Shown piece by piece: positions 47,731 to 62,508 of a stretch of 64,000 bases of DNA (position 1 is the stretch's first letter; each line of letters starts with the position of its first letter). The position numbers and the translations under genes are program-made. The DNA is from Hemibagrus wyckioides. Taxonomy: Eukaryota; Chordata; Actinopteri; Siluriformes; Bagridae. Under the pieces are notes generated by a model. That model searched no databases and had not been told where the DNA came from. It worked only from the letters and a program-made list of their open reading frames with translations. Location of the stretch: the NCBI RefSeq assembly GCF_019097595.1, contig NC_080710.1, positions 16,302,780-16,366,779 of the forward strand, given 5' to 3'.

Positions 47731-49120
47731 CTGCTTTTTTTTTTCTTCCTTATTTCATATTGAACTCATTATATTCCCTATTAATACAGGTTAAAAGAAC
47801 TGGCCAGAGTGCCTCTGTAAATCTGTATGTATTTGCATGCCGCAGTGCAGCATGTATCACTACAGCGTGTCCTTCACCAGAGCCACGTTTTGCACACTGC
47901 AGGTTTGCTGATCACTGGAATTTTTTATAACTATTGTCATAACTGTGTTCATTCAGGGATTAGTGCTCTGATCTGATGTTGACTGTGTTTTCAGTTCATT
48001 TCTTGGGCATACCTGCTCACCTGTATGGCCACTGATAAATAGGTTTAACTGTATATAGAAACAGGTAACTATAAGCACGATAACTATTCTCTGGGTTATT
48101 GACTGTTGCTTGCAGAAAATGTAAAGTTTCAGTATTATGTGACGATATGAAAAGTATAAATAGCATTTGGAATCATGCTGTTAAAATTCACTTATTAATG
48201 CACATTAATGGAGGTTGTGGGAACAATACAATCGAATTCCTTTCACTGATTATTGAACTGATAGATTTAGCAAACTATTTTAACAGCGACCACTGTCCCC
48301 AAGTGTCCACTCCTGTCCGAACCTAGCAAATGTAAGATGTTCTAATTTTTAGGACATGTCCCTTTCCTTCTACCTCATGAGCAGCGTAACTTCTGCAACT
48401 ATGAAACAGGAGCAGTGTTCACTTTACACTTGGATGTTTTGTGCAATCTGTAAGCTGTGTTTTTATTTTACTTTGACCATTCACAAAAGAGGTAGAGAGT
48501 TTTGCAATGCAATGATTGTGATTCTTCTATGTAAGTATGTATGTTTATATATTTGCTGATTAATTTTAATGTGTTAGTTGAAATTCACTGCAAGTGCCTG
48601 TTAGAGAGAGCAATCCTACAGTAATTACTGTACTAAATTCCCAGTAAATTAAGTCTTTTAAAGATTGTCTTTGTGTGAAATTAATTTCTTGGAGAAGGCT
48701 GTGTAGATATGTTTGTTTATTACTTGTATAATAATTGGTAGAATAATTTTCTACTTGTACAAATAGTATAAATAGAGAAGTGCAGGGTTTGTCTTCTGGA
48801 CTGATCTGTATTATTGATTTCTGATGGGGGGGAAAAAGGAGCTACGATATTTTACAAAAATAGTCGCTTGCCTCAACATTTTTTCTATAATAAGTCCTTT
48901 AGTTTGCTTGTTGTGGACAGCAGTAAAGCTATAATCAAGTATAATCAAGCAGTAAGGCTATAATCAGTGGAAGTACTGCAGCGTATATGAGCTTTTCAGA
49001 GTAGATTATTCATCTTATCCTATTGCTTAAACACTGATTTTAAGGGACTGAAATATCCATTCTCTTTAGCTTAAGAACCAGAATCTGAGCTTGTTTAATG
49101 TAATAAAATTATTTTAGCCT
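47731..49120 (+). other. abhd5 3' UTR (probable extent)
   Basis: No exon is seen. The first clear AATAAA after the stop is at 49102-49107, which would give a 3' UTR of about 1.4 kb. The true end is unknown. Confidence 0.45.
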
Positions 49121-50732
49121 TTCTGTGCACTTCTACAAATATCACCCATTTTAGACAAAGGTATACAGTTCCTACCTGAAGCCACAAGAGGGCACAATTA
49201 CACACTGCATCTGGATCTCTGACCCTGCACCTGCAGCATGCCATGGAAATCATTCTGATGTGTGTGTTACTTTAGTCTTACACTCCCAAGCCTCATACAC
49301 TCCATAAAGCTTTGCTGTATACAAAACACACACACACAACTAGTCTATAATTTGTGTGTAAAAAAAAAAAAATTCAGTTTTGATTGAGATTGTAGTGTAT
49401 TAAAATGTAATCAAAGCACATTGGCAGTTATTTATTTGATTCACAAAGTCTTTGTTATAGAATCACACAAGTATAGACATGCATACAGACAGCAGCAGTT
49501 TTCCTAACCTGATGGGAGTCGCTAGAGATGAGACAGTCACGACAACCATGGCTGAAGCTCTAAATGTTTTTCTATTGCGGTGCAGCAGTATTACTGAGGA
49601 GATATGAGCAACTCTCTCTCTCTCACACACACACAGGATCTGAGCAGGTTGTAGTCTAAGACTTCTGCATGATGATAAATGATAGGGAAGAAAACTTTTG
49701 GATTTTTTTTTTTATTTTTAGCTGAATCGTGTAAAAGAATCCAGGTCCATTTGAGAAGCAGCAGAATGAGAGCTGTTTTAGACCGAGCGTCTCTGTGAGC
49801 CCACTCCACCGTTGTGCACACTGCCACCTATCTTTGACATGAGACAGTGTGAGTGGGTGTGTGTAGAACAGGAAACTGTGAGTGTGTTTTATGTGTATAT
49901 GCCCTGAGTGTTCAGATTCTGTCAAGTGTTTAATGTTTATTTGATACAACCTCCGATATGGTCAAAAAGCACCTTTTGGATTTCACACAAGAGAAAACAC
50001 ACAGGTATAGTAGGCATTTTATTATGGAGATATTGTAGGCATTTTAGCTGGGTGGTGTAAATTGCAGTGTGTGTTACAACTTGGATATGGAATGTGAAGG
50101 AGACTGGGTCGATGACAGAGGACTAGAGCCCTATGGGTCTTCTTGACATCAGGCCAGGGGAGGTCTCCACACAGCCCTCAGCCGACTGAGCTCTTTCCCG
50201 TTGCTAGGAGACCAGCCCAGCGCCTATATTAGATTTAATTTATTAAATTCCCCCTCACTCTGGTGCTTTTTTACAATCTCTCTCTCTCTCTCTTTCTCTC
50301 TTTCACTCCTCTCTCTGTGTCCCTGTCTATTCCTATCTAGAGATAAGAGAAGCAGCAAGCACCGGCATTGCAGCACGACTCAACCGTATACATGTGCAGG
50401 TTTTCAGACAGTTGTGGAGTGTGACAGGCAGTTAACCACTCTACAGTAATGACAGCACTGCACATACGGCATGTGTCATAATGACCTCATGTGCAGCACG
50501 CTGTCATTGACCAGACTGCTTTCTATTTTTAAGTGAAGAAGCTCAGTGGCTACCACTTTCAGGGTTTTTCTTTCACTTAATTTGTATAAATACTTAGCCT
50601 TTAATATCTAGCAATAGTTAACAATATTGGATTAGTATTAAAGCAGGAAAACCATTAACCAATACATAACTAGTTCTGCTCTGACCTAAGCTCAGGCATT
50701 ATGGGACATTTTTTTCTGTTGGAAATAACTTG

Positions 50733-50734
<2 letters not shown>

Positions 50735-50776
<42 letters not shown>

Positions 50777-50799
50777 GTATATATATATATATATATATT
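50735..50799. repeat. (TA)n microsatellite with TATG interruptions
   Basis: An alternating AT tract of about 65 bases with four ATGT units in the middle. Confidence 0.95.
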
Positions 50800-51171
50800 T
50801 CTGAAATTCTTTATAATAGTCTACCAATGATAGAAATAGAAATCTTCATGTGTCTCTTGTTCCTTCAATAGACCATAGATGCTGTATGTCTAACTGAATT
50901 ACCATTTTCTGGTATGTTTTAAAGAGCAATGAGTGTCAGGCCAACGTAGTGCCTGTTCTGCCAGTTTTAATGCGTGCAATCTGTAAGGTATTAATTTATC
51001 ATTACAGTCATGGAATCAGAAAGAGCTGCAGGTCTGAGTAATGCATTAGCAAGCGAGTAAAAAGAGACTATGATCTCAACTCTCTCAGAGACCACACTCA
51101 TCTTTACATCATGTTTGAAAAGTTGATGATATCAGTTTAAAAGAAGGTAGGAAGTTTCTAATGAATAATGC

Positions 51172-51208
<37 letters not shown>

Positions 51209-51760
51209 TGTGTGTGTGCGTTTTAAGACGGGGGGGTGGGGGCTCAAATTTCAGAAGTTGGGAAAAACTTCTTTTTTTGGTGTAGGAGGTGGAGTGGATT
51301 TTTATGTATCATTTATCACCATTATGCCGTGTTATCTTTTACATTTACATCAGATTATAGTGCTGTAGCTCTGCTTGCTGCTCACATAAAGGGAGGAAGA
51401 GGAAGCTCCATTACCCCATTATTTGATCCTTGATGATATGACATATTGGAGAACAAACATAATCATCTTCATCATCATTATTATTGACATACATAAATGC
51501 AAATGAGCGGTCAGAGGAAATTACTAGGAGGAAAAACTATCAAAATATAGTACTAGTACCTCGCTCTACACAACCATGGTGAGCAGAAAAGCATCTCATT
51601 GAACCTTGAACCATAATTCTAAGATCAAAGCCACAATCAGCCATAAGGATCACACTTTTTCCCCATTCTGATGTGATATGAACAATACCTGAAGCTGTTG
51701 ACCTGCATCTGCATGATTTTATGAACCGTGCTTCTGCCTCATGATTGCTTGATGAGACAA

Positions 51761-52251
<491 letters not shown>

Positions 52252-52299
<48 letters not shown>

Positions 52300-52301
52300 G
52301 T

Positions 52302-52339
<38 letters not shown>

Positions 52340-52371
52340 GTATATGTATGTGTGTGTGTGTGTGTGTGTGA
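52252..52371. repeat. (TA)n(GT)n microsatellite
   Basis: An interrupted TA tract that ends in a GT tract and abuts the Tc1 remnant. Confidence 0.95.
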
Positions 52372-53381
52372 TGTCAGACAGCCGTTTAGAATTTGAGCCT
52401 GCTGTAATCAGCACCGCATTATCAGGCTCAGGTTGCAGGTTGCATTAGTCTTCAAGTTCCTCTGTCAGAAGAGATAATGGAAAAAAAGTGTGTGTGCGTA
52501 TGTGCATGAGCAATTGAGAGAGTTAAAAAAACAATTCCAAATCATGTTGTCTCTTTCCACTTCTCCACACCTATTTTACACTGTCACAAGTGTCACAATT
52601 GATACATAAAAAAAAAAACATAGAAGTGTTTTATAGCCTGTGTATATACACAAATTCTCACACACTCAGGTTTGCTGTGATGGTTGTGAAACTGCTGACT
52701 GCTCAGGTGGGCCAAAAGTACAACAGTCGCTATGGTGACCAGAACCTGACAATTCCAGATGGTCCAACACTCAGCCTGGCTAAACCACAGTGCAGGGGAG
52801 TTAAGAGGGTTCAGATTTGTTTTAAAGCTTGTACATACTGTACAGACCAGTCCAAATACTTCCTCCATATAGAGCAATGGATGAACGGAAGCCTGTCTGC
52901 TTTTGTGATAAGCCGAACTTTATCCGTGCTAGTAGTGCAAAAAGCTCTAAAATTGCATATTAGGAGTAGCAGCGCTGTCGTATATGATTAATATGTAAAT
53001 GGGAAGCACTGAGGCAGATTTGTGCCTCGTCTATTTTAAAGTAGCCTTCTCAGCAGGTTCCCATCTCTTTTTTCTCTTTTTTTTCCTTTTTTTTTTTTAT
53101 TTAAAGTAGAGGGTCTGGGCCATATCGCCGCCGTTTAGGCAGACAGCTCTGGCAGCCGGTTCTGAATCTGAAGGAGAGTGAGTGTGAGAGAGATATGTAC
53201 CATGTGCATGTGTGTCTCTTCATCCTGCTGGCTTTGCTGACCCCACAGTATGAGGCGGATGCTGATGCTTAGAGGTCCATCTCCCCTTGAATACCCCCGC
53301 TGACTGGCATGACCTTAGATCTGTGTATGTGTGTAAGTGTGTCTACACTTGCACAACCTAAATACTTCTTCTGATGTCTAA

Positions 53382-53445
<64 letters not shown>
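53382..53445. repeat. (GT)n(GA)n microsatellite
   Basis: A GT tract followed by a GA tract, between two complex non-repetitive blocks. Confidence 0.96.
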
Positions 53446-53448
<3 letters not shown>

Positions 53449-53454
53449 CGTGGG

Positions 53455-53800
53455 CAAGAAACAAGTATGTTCCTGCCAAGCCAGCACTAATAGGCCTAAT
53501 GCTTCCTGAGGAGTTGCCCAGTGCTGCATTAGGCCTGGATGGGCTCATTGATTTAGAGCTAAGAGCTTCAGCCTGGCCCAGCCTCCACCCTCCTAAACCC
53601 ACCCAGCTTCCTGTCCCAGACCTCGCCTCTTATCTCCCCAATGCAATTATAGTGCAGCCAAGTGCACTTTCAGGAAGGGGGCGCAGCAATAAGGGCTCAA
53701 CTCGCCCCTCATTCCTGCTGGAGCCATAGATAGCCACAGCGGGCAGGCGAAATGGATGCACTGCTGCCTTACTGCGGCTGGAAAATGCATCGATGAGAAA
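53455..53800. promoter_or_regulatory. Candidate conserved non-coding block
   Basis: Complex, GC-balanced sequence in an AT-rich repeat-laden neighbourhood, with homeodomain-like text gcaattatagtgcagcc at about 53643. No coding support is seen in either strand. This is inference from composition only. Confidence 0.3.
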
Positions 53801-54299
53801 GCATGGATCAGCAGGAGGGGCTGCATAAAAGAGGGAAGAGTGAGTGAGCAAGAGAGAGAATTTGGAGGAAGATACTAAAATATGCACAAAAGATGTAGCT
53901 CAGAGATTGGAAGTGAGATGATGGAGGATGATGACGAAATGAAGATAGAGATAGACAAGCTTAATTCATATGATTTACATTCCACTCTTGATGACTGTAT
54001 TAGTTTGTGTGTTTGATTTTTTTTTCTTCTTCTTGCATTACTGCAAGAACAATAATAAGTGGGTAATGACAGCTGCATTGCATGCGTTTTCTTTTCTGTA
54101 GTTTGAATGTAGTGGGATGAAAGTGGGACTATTTTACTGTAAATACTGTATCAAAATAAAACCATGTACATAAGCTACTGATGAAAACAAACAAAAACCG
54201 TACAGTTACATGGATTTCAGTCAAATCAAAGAATATGATTTAGCACATAACACACTTCCATCTAAGATAATTGTGGGAATGCAGCATATATGTATGCAC

Positions 54300-54757
54300 A
54301 TTACTACGCTTGCATAAGTATTCACATCCCTCAAACTTTTCCACACGTTATAGTCTCACATCCTGGAACTAAATGAACTTAGGTGGGATTATATGTGATG
54401 ACGCTTTACAAAATAGCACATAATATTGATATCAAGGGGAAACATTATAATTTTAACAAATAAAAATGTTCTGATAAATAAACATACTGATGTATAAATA
54501 TTTACTCCAGTTGTTGTGGTGCATCCAACTCCACTATCTAAAGTCACATAATTAGCTCAACTGCATTCACATGTGTACAATTAAAGTGTCACATGAACTT
54601 AATATAAATACACCCTTTTCTGGAAGACCCTGGAGTGTCAGAGAACATCCCTAAACAAGCAGCATCATTAAGACCAAAGCACTATTAAGACAAATCTGAA
54701 ACATTAAAATCCATTAAATTCATTATTTTATCATGAAAGGGTATTCCTGTAAAAAAA
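54300..54757 (+). mobile_element. Tc1-like element, 5' part
   Basis: The text ttgcataagtattcacatcc, then aaacttttccacacgttata and ctggaagaccctggagtgtc, follows the 5' UTR of a common fish Tc1 transposon. The copy ends at the TTA repeat before any transposase domain. Confidence 0.7.
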
Positions 54758-54975
<218 letters not shown>

Positions 54976-55194
54976 ATTGTCCCTACATGCATTTTCTACC
55001 AGAAAATGATGTACAAAAACAATATTGCAGTATAAAATCACATTTCTTCGAAGTGATCTCTCTTTGATCTTTCCAAAACACTTCATAAAGTCCGATGCCT
55101 CTGAGACATGTATTATCATTATTTTATAAATAAAGCCATCTTCCCACTATTACACTAACACCACACATTCAATTGAAACACACACACAGACAGA

Positions 55195-55560
55195 TGAGAA
55201 GTGAGGCGAGCAGACCGCCATTTGTTGCGTTCTGTCAATACCTTAGTCCTCCACTGTCTTCCCTCCCGACTGCAGGCCAAATGCTTTAAATGAATCACGA
55301 CAGGCTTTCAAAACCGCTGAATAAAGTCTTATCAAAGGAATAAAGGGGGGGAAAAAAGGAGGAAGGAAGAGTAAAAATGAGAGTGAGCAGTGTATGCATA
55401 AAGAGGATGTCTTCCTGAGTCTTTGTATTTGCCTCCGCTTCCTGTAAAAGCCAGCCATCTCTGCAATCAATAGTTCCATAATTCCACTCCAATTATTGCA
55501 GTTTACTTTCAGTAGCAGCAGTTAAAATAACATCTAGCAAGGCCAGCTGCTGTGGCTCAA
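55195..55560. promoter_or_regulatory. Candidate conserved non-coding block
   Basis: Complex sequence without repeats except one purine run. It contains gcaatcaatagttccataat and tccaattattgcag, which look like homeodomain/PBX-type sites. Composition-based guess; nothing coding is seen. Confidence 0.28.
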
Positions 55561-56051
55561 CTGAAGTAAGTAAAGAGCTCATAAACACTGTCATGGGATC
55601 TTTATCCCCTAGTGAAATTCCTGTACCTTTGTGATAAAGGTTACATATAGAATAAACAGTGCATTTTTGTGCTGCTCTTTGATTTTAAGGATCAATATCA
55701 TTTAGGTGGTCTACTGATTTAACTGTGTTAAATTAATATGTACCAGATATTTCCTGGGAAATAATTCTATTTGCTGAGATTCATAACATTTATATTTTCC
55801 TTCAGTTTTATTGTACAATATTACTGAGATTTCATTTTTACATAATTTTCTTGTAAACCCTAGTGGCAGTATTATTGTCTCGGAACAGTATTTAGGTTTT
55901 TAGCATTTTTTTATATATTTATATTGTACATATATTTCGTTCTTTATGAATTATATTATTTATGATGTATTTTGTCTTAAGGGAACAATATACTATTAAC
56001 AGTTCTGTTTTAATTTTATGGTCTTTACTTTGTGTGTGATAAACATACATA

Positions 56052-57292
56052 CAATCAACTCCAGAATTATTGGCACTCTTCAAGACAAATTAATTATAAA
56101 ATAAATGTTAGTTTTTTTTTCATTTACAGTATATGCCAAAATTTATTGGTCTTTCCAAAAAGGTGTTTAATTCCATTTAAATTTAATATCATCTCTGAAT
56201 TACCTTTTAAAAATAGCTTTTTGGACCAAACATGACATTGAACAAATGTAAAATTAATTAGTCATCCATCATCATGGGGAAAACTAAGGAACGTTGTCTG
56301 ATAACGGTTATAATTATACACAGGTACAGTTCAACACAATCAGGCCTACAACACTTTACAATAACAGTACATGAATAATCATGCATTAATACCTAATAGG
56401 TATTATTACTAGATGTTAATACTTCTCAAATATGAATTAATGATGCATTAAGGCAAGTACATGTTTATTAGTTAGTGTATTAAGTAACATTATATCAAAC
56501 ATGCTCTATATTTGAATTATCTATATTAGCAGAATTTATGAGAGGTTTATAGAATTGTCCATATGCAGCTGTCTACACTAACAGCACTGGATAGCACTTA
56601 ATTACTTTCACAATTTATACTGATTCTGTTTATCAAACACAGAAAGACAAACTAATAATAAAAGCCAATGATGCCACCTCAAACTATGTTGTTTCATTCA
56701 CCATCCATTTCTCTGTAAATTCCACTGTAATACTGGTACATGCTCTGGGTGACCTGGGCCTGGGATCCTGCTCCTTTATCCACAAGGATGAATAATATGA
56801 AATTGTTGAAATGCTTAATAGTCCTATTTTTTCATATAGATCCTATTCTTTCATATAGATCATGCATGATTGAGTTTAGCCCTTTGTGTTAATTAATATG
56901 TTAGCTAATAAATATTTATTATGGTATACTGTAGGTAGTTCTTATTTACAGATGAATTTATAAGAGTCATGTTGTAGTTAAGATTAGCTTTTCATTAGCT
57001 AGTGATTAGTATGTGCTTATGTATGTGTTACCAAAAATACATTATATACTGTATAGAAGAAGGACCAGTGAGCATTCTCAGTGTCCAGGCTTGAAGCCCA
57101 TTGAAAACCTAAGAATTGGAGAGGACAATTTACATGCAATAACCTAAGAATATTAAAAGCTTTGAAATGGTGGGTTGAAGACCACTCTACACGTGTCTCT
57201 GACTTTGTAGACCTTACTGGAAGACATTCAGTGCCGGTATTCTCTTCAGCAAATATTAATTGTAGGGGTGCCAATAATTCAGGAACCCACTG
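56052..57292 (+). mobile_element. Tc1-like element, decayed, with nested insertion
   Basis: The left end caatcaactccagaattatt, then ggcac, and the right end gtgccaataattcaggaacc, then cactg, are inverted and flanked by TA (56050-56051, 57293-57294). The 3' part reads LKPIENLRIGEDNLHA in one frame, a Tc1 'NPIENLW'-like transposase motif. The middle (about 56341-57030) is unrelated AT-rich sequence. Confidence 0.78.
56341..57030. mobile_element. Nested MITE candidate inside the Tc1 copy
   Basis: Begins near cctacaacactttacaataa and ends near gtatgtgttaccaaaa. Both ends resemble dispersed fish MITEs that carry 'ACACTTTACAATAA' termini. It interrupts the transposase region of the surrounding element. 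The exact ends are uncertain. Confidence 0.45.
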
Positions 57293-57496
57293 TACCACTT
57301 CATGCTGTATGAAAGTCAGTGGGCTATTTGCTCAGAGCTGGCGCAGTTCCAGTCGTCACTAGATTAGGAAGGTGGTAAATGCTCTTTGGAAGAAATGCTG
57401 CAGGGCATGTTGGGGATGAATATACCATCCTGTCTATTCTACACTAATGGCATCAGAGGAAATCTGATTTCTAGAAATCGCTCTGTGTGTGAGAGT

Positions 57497-57497
57497 A

Positions 57498-57544
<47 letters not shown>
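57497..57544. repeat. (GT)n(GA)n microsatellite
   Basis: A GT tract followed by a GA tract. Confidence 0.96.
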
Positions 57545-57546
<2 letters not shown>

Positions 57547-58079
57547 AAATCTGCTCTAATGGCTTTATGAGTGAGGTGGCTCAAGACTTAGACCTTCATA
57601 GCCACTAAAAGCCTATATGCTTTTACACACCCGCATACACACACAGACAGAAGCAGTTTAGATGCTTTCTTATGTTAGCTGATTCATTAGAACAGCAACT
57701 TTTAAAAGCAACAAATTGAAAAGTACCACACATCATAACTGTGTAATACAGGAACACAGAAGTGTTTTTAGTACCTCACACAGAGAATCTGAAGAGGTGT
57801 GATTGTTCAGATTGCAGTTGCAATGTTAATACATTCTTTTCCAACCTAAACAACTCTACTCATTGCTCTTAGTGCCTCTGTGTCACCTTTAAGCAGTTCT
57901 TTATGTTCAAATATCCAGGCGCATTTGTGGGAAAAATTCATTCAAACTGTTTTTTTTTTCCCAAAATATGAATTACGTAATCACATAAATGCCAAACATT
58001 GTGCTGCACTTTTAAAACAAAATAAAGGCAACTCCATGATGCACTTCATAAAGGGAAACTCTTAGAGCTCACCTCACTG

Positions 58080-58445
58080 TGATGCTTAGACATGACAGCG
58101 AATCTTCATGACGCTCACATTCCTAGGTAGCACACGCAAGCTAATTTACTTCTTTAAATATTCATGTATTCAGGAGAGGCAGTGTATGCGCGTTTACACC
58201 TACACAGGGTCTGTGACAGGCAGACGGTTTGTTTTACAATGAGCTTCCCCTGAGGGGGAGGCAGACTAAAGGATGGATTTAAATCTGAAATAGCAACATT
58301 AAGGAGGCTGCGGCCGGGAACAAGAGGAGCGCGTGATTGAAGGCTGAAGTTGTGCAGCTTGGGCCGAACGTGCCTGCTGATGAATATAATCCCAGCAGCA
58401 CGCTTTAGCCCAGGTTATGATGAGGTGTCAAAAAACCACATGAGC
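58080..58445. promoter_or_regulatory. Candidate conserved non-coding block
   Basis: GC-balanced complex sequence (for example gaggctgcggccgggaac) standing out from AT-rich flanks, with no open frame of note. It could be an enhancer. Composition-based only. Confidence 0.28.
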
Positions 58446-58554
58446 ATGGCAAGAGCTTTCCCTCTCTTCCCACCTCATTTTCTCTTTCACTGACTATTTT
58501 GCTTCATCTTTTCTCACTGTTATTCCTGCTTGTTAATTTATTTCTCTCTTTCGT

Positions 58555-58571
58555 TCACACACACACACACA

Positions 58572-58602
<31 letters not shown>
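58555..58602. repeat. (AC)n(TC)n microsatellite
   Basis: An AC tract that passes into a TC tract. Confidence 0.96.
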
Positions 58603-58605
<3 letters not shown>

Positions 58606-59501
58606 CTGGGTCTATAGAAACTGGAATTAAAATACAAATATTAATGTAGTGTGCTTTTTAAAAAAAGTGTGGTGGCTTCAAATAGCATGATTTCTCCTTA
58701 ATTAAGACCTACATGAACAAATAATTTGCAAATGGACTGAAGAGTCCATCGTGTTTCTGGTTTCATTACAAACGTTTCTGATTTCATTACAAACCTTAAT
58801 GATTTCGGCCTGTACATTTTGGCTCCTGGCATATGGAGAGGCTGCTGTAAAGAATAGAGTTGTAAATGTGTCTCTGTACAGAGCTGAACTGCGTCCTGTG
58901 CTGATAGCAGGAGACAACGAGAGAAACAGCATTAGAGCAAATGAGATTACAGTCACATTACAATGGAGCCTGTCAGTCCTTCATTCTCTACTGCCTTCCC
59001 AAACATCTCAATCTGCAGCTTTCCCTGAAACACAGAACTGACAAGATGTGCTATACTACACAGCCCATGCATACTGTATATGTGGGATGGTTATGTTCAT
59101 TACTATACCTTTTCTACATATGCCTTAACTTGTGCTCATGCTGTTTCTCAGATAGCGTAGGTGTGTTCCTGCTCTGTACACCACACAACACCAATCCCCA
59201 TCAAAACTAGTGTATCATACCTCCAGCACCATATGCTAGGAAGAGCTAGACTAATAAATCATTTTCATCTATATATAGCCCAATGTGACATATTAGTAGA
59301 GCTAATTAGATACATAATTAATGACAGTTTCTATTTGCATAATCAGGTAAAAAAAAAAAAAAAGGAGAGATTACACTAGAAATAATCACACATTTTTTTC
59401 TTCAGTTCAGTCTGTATTTCTCAAATAGTACCTTTGAATTTCCTTTCACATGCAATTGGGCTTATGACTTCATTTTGCATTCATTTTCTTTCAAATTATT
59501 T

Positions 59502-59504
<3 letters not shown>

Positions 59505-59599
<95 letters not shown>
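59505..59599. repeat. (TA)n microsatellite
   Basis: About 95 bases of alternating TA with two TATG interruptions. Confidence 0.96.
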
Positions 59600-59943
59600 T
59601 ACACAGTATTTTACACAGGTTCATGCTTAATATTCCAACAGTCACAGAACTAAAATGTACTTGATTTTGCTCTATTTTGCTATAGATTTTCCTTTATGTA
59701 GATGTTTTATTTTTAACTCTGTCATCCCTTAAGACAACCTGAAATAATTTCTTTTGTCATCTAGTTTATTATGGATTAAACAGGTCTACATAATAAACTG
59801 GCAGTGTTCAAGAAATTGCTTTCCCTACTTGTTTTTTTTCCCACAGGGCTACTTCATCTATGTGTTTTATTGTAAATGCTTTTAACGGTGTAACAGTTTC
59901 ATATTTTATGTAAATGTACACATGAGATGCCAGGAAAATTGTA

Positions 59944-60062
59944 TACTACTACTACTACTAATAAGAATAAGAATAAGAATAAGAATAAGAATAAGAATAA
60001 GAATAAGAATAAGAATAAGAATAAGAATAAGAAAAATAAGTAGAAGAAGAAGAAGAAGAAGA
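59944..60062. repeat. (ACT)n(AATAAG)n(AAG)n compound repeat
   Basis: A short trinucleotide ACT run, then about 12 units of the hexamer aataag, then AAG units. Confidence 0.95.
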
Positions 60063-62136
60063 TATATGTGTGAATTTTTTTTTATAGTTTATGGTTAATG
60101 GTTTATTTTTTTAAAAGATTTAGTATTCAATATTTAGAGTGAAATTTAAACCACTATACTTAATCTCATGTATGCAACTCACATAAACCGCAGAAGATGA
60201 AAACTTAATGACTTTCCTAAGCAGAGAAATTTAAAAGGAGAAAACAGAACACAGCATCACGATTATAAACATTAACGTTACAGATACATTTTTTGTTTAG
60301 CCAGATTACCTCAATTTTATTTTAAAGCCTCTCCATAAAAAAACAACTCCCAAACTGCTTGTTCTTCATTAGATATTCTCACTCTATAGTGCAGTTCACT
60401 ATACAGCTGATAAAACACCACTGGACCTACTTGTCTTGCACATTAGGTACAAAATGTGTGCAAATATTATGAACAGTGAAATTCATTTACTGTGTGTGTA
60501 GGTGTATAATAATAACTTGTAAATGTTTGTGAGTGTGTGTGTGTGTGAGATCCAGTATGTTTCATTATTGCTAAATAGATTCTCTATTCCCTCTTTGTCT
60601 ACATTTAAGGTCATTGAGTTTCTCTCTGTGCAAGTGTGTGTTATTGTGAGTGAAGTAACAGTCAGCACAAAAAAAGCAGTAAAGCTATAAGAAGGTGCGA
60701 GGAGACAAGATGTAGTGCTATTTTGCCTTCTGTTTATTTTCTTTTCCATCTGATTTTACTCCTATCTCGCCTCTTGATTTGTGTCTGTGTGTGTGTGTGT
60801 GTATAAGAAATGTATTGTATATTTGATACAAAAACTAAGAAGTAATGACTTATTAAATAACCATAATTCACTGTGTTGTGTTGTCTTGTGTAAAGCACAG
60901 CCCATGTGATTTATATTTAGTGAATTCTAACCAGTATTCCAGGCTTGTGTGTGATAAATATTGGTCATTTCCAAGATATTTCCTTAAGCTCATTTCATCA
61001 CAGATCCTTTTGGCCTGCAGCAAACTGAACACCTGTAGGGAGTTTGGGTTTATTATTATAATTAATAACATGATCCTTTTTCTTAAAATAGTCTCCTGCT
61101 GTCAGCTAAAAATAGGCTGAAATCAAATCTAAAGCAGGAGACGGAGACAGAGAGCGAGAGAGAGAGCAGAGCCTGGAAAAGTGGGTTGTCTTGCCAGTGT
61201 ATAAAAAGCTCAGCTATTGATAGCACCTTGCATTTATTGCAGCTTCTGTTTCCTTCAATTTGTTCAATAGATGCGACTCATTATTCAGCTGTAAAGCAGA
61301 GTACAATTCACACACAAACCATCGCTTTGATCTGTTCACACACCGCATCTGTAGACATGCAACTGAACACAAGTCGATGTTTCACTTTAATGATCGTGTA
61401 GCTAGTAGCAGAGGCAAAATGGGCAGGTGAATGGAAGCAGCACGGAGAAGCTGTGGATAGTATATGGAACAAGGCAGACTAAGTACATTCCCCCAGTAGG
61501 AAAAAAAACATTTCTATTCTATTTATTTCTATTTATTTCAAATTTGAATCACATTTACCTCCTATTTTGCAGCATCCCCTTATCTCAACTCTATTCATTT
61601 ATATCTCATTTTATTTATTTAATATTCATTACTATTCTCAAATCTGATTGGTCAGGAGCTGTGTATTAATTTTGTATAATAGTAGTTCTGACATTGCTGG
61701 GTTTAATTCAAATGCCAGGCTTATATTAATAATACACAGGTATGTGTATGGACACAGGTATGTGTGGCAGACACTTTACATAATCACAGACTAATATTTT
61801 AAAATGTCTTTTTGTTTAACAAAGAAACACAACTAGATGTTGATACGATGAAGGAGACGTTTCTTTAACAATTATGGAAGGAGTTTATGATGTCAGCCTT
61901 TTGTAACATTCAGTAAGTGTTCTGCCACAGGAAAGTTTTTAGGGTAGAAGAGCTTTGAGCTTTTCTGGTTTCTCAGTGTTGTTTTGTTTTGTATTGTATT
62001 TATCTTAACTTTAAGAGAAAGTAAGGAGTGAGGAGATGATCGTTCATGTAAGCGATAAAAAGAAGAAAATTATTTCGCTGATTTAGACTGATATGTATTT
62101 GTAGTATGTTGTCTCTAATAATAAGTATGTTGTCTC

Positions 62137-62200
<64 letters not shown>

Positions 62201-62201
62201 G
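62137..62201. repeat. (AAT)n(AAG)n microsatellite
   Basis: AAT units switching to AAG units. It is preceded by a 20-base direct duplication (gtatgttgtctctaataata). Confidence 0.95.
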
Positions 62202-62460
62202 TGTTAAAAGTGAAAAATAATACTGCAACATCACACCATCAAAATCAGTGATTATTTGTCTATAACAACATGCTCCATCATTTATTCCCTACATAATTAA
62301 CTAATATAAACATTACATGTTTTTTGTAGTTTTCTATCAATATCTATTCCATTTGATCTTCTTTATATAGAATTTATAGATATTCAAATCCAATTTCACT
62401 CATTTCTAAACCTACAGATTTATAGCTTTATTGTCAGAGATTCTCTGACGTGCTCCAGCT

Positions 62461-62461
<1 letters not shown>

Positions 62462-62506
<45 letters not shown>

Positions 62507-62508
62507 TG
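62462..62508. repeat. (CT)n microsatellite
   Basis: An interrupted CT tract; a second, shorter one lies at 62800-62822. Confidence 0.95.

Noticed and set aside
52590..52991. 133-residue open frame in the gene-poor region
   Set aside because: No recognisable family, no splice context, and an equally long open frame on the opposite strand; composition does not suggest coding.
59944..60062. CRISPR-like or poly(A)-signal array
   Set aside because: It is a simple AATAAG hexamer repeat without spacers, the hexamer is not AATAAA, and the genome is a vertebrate.
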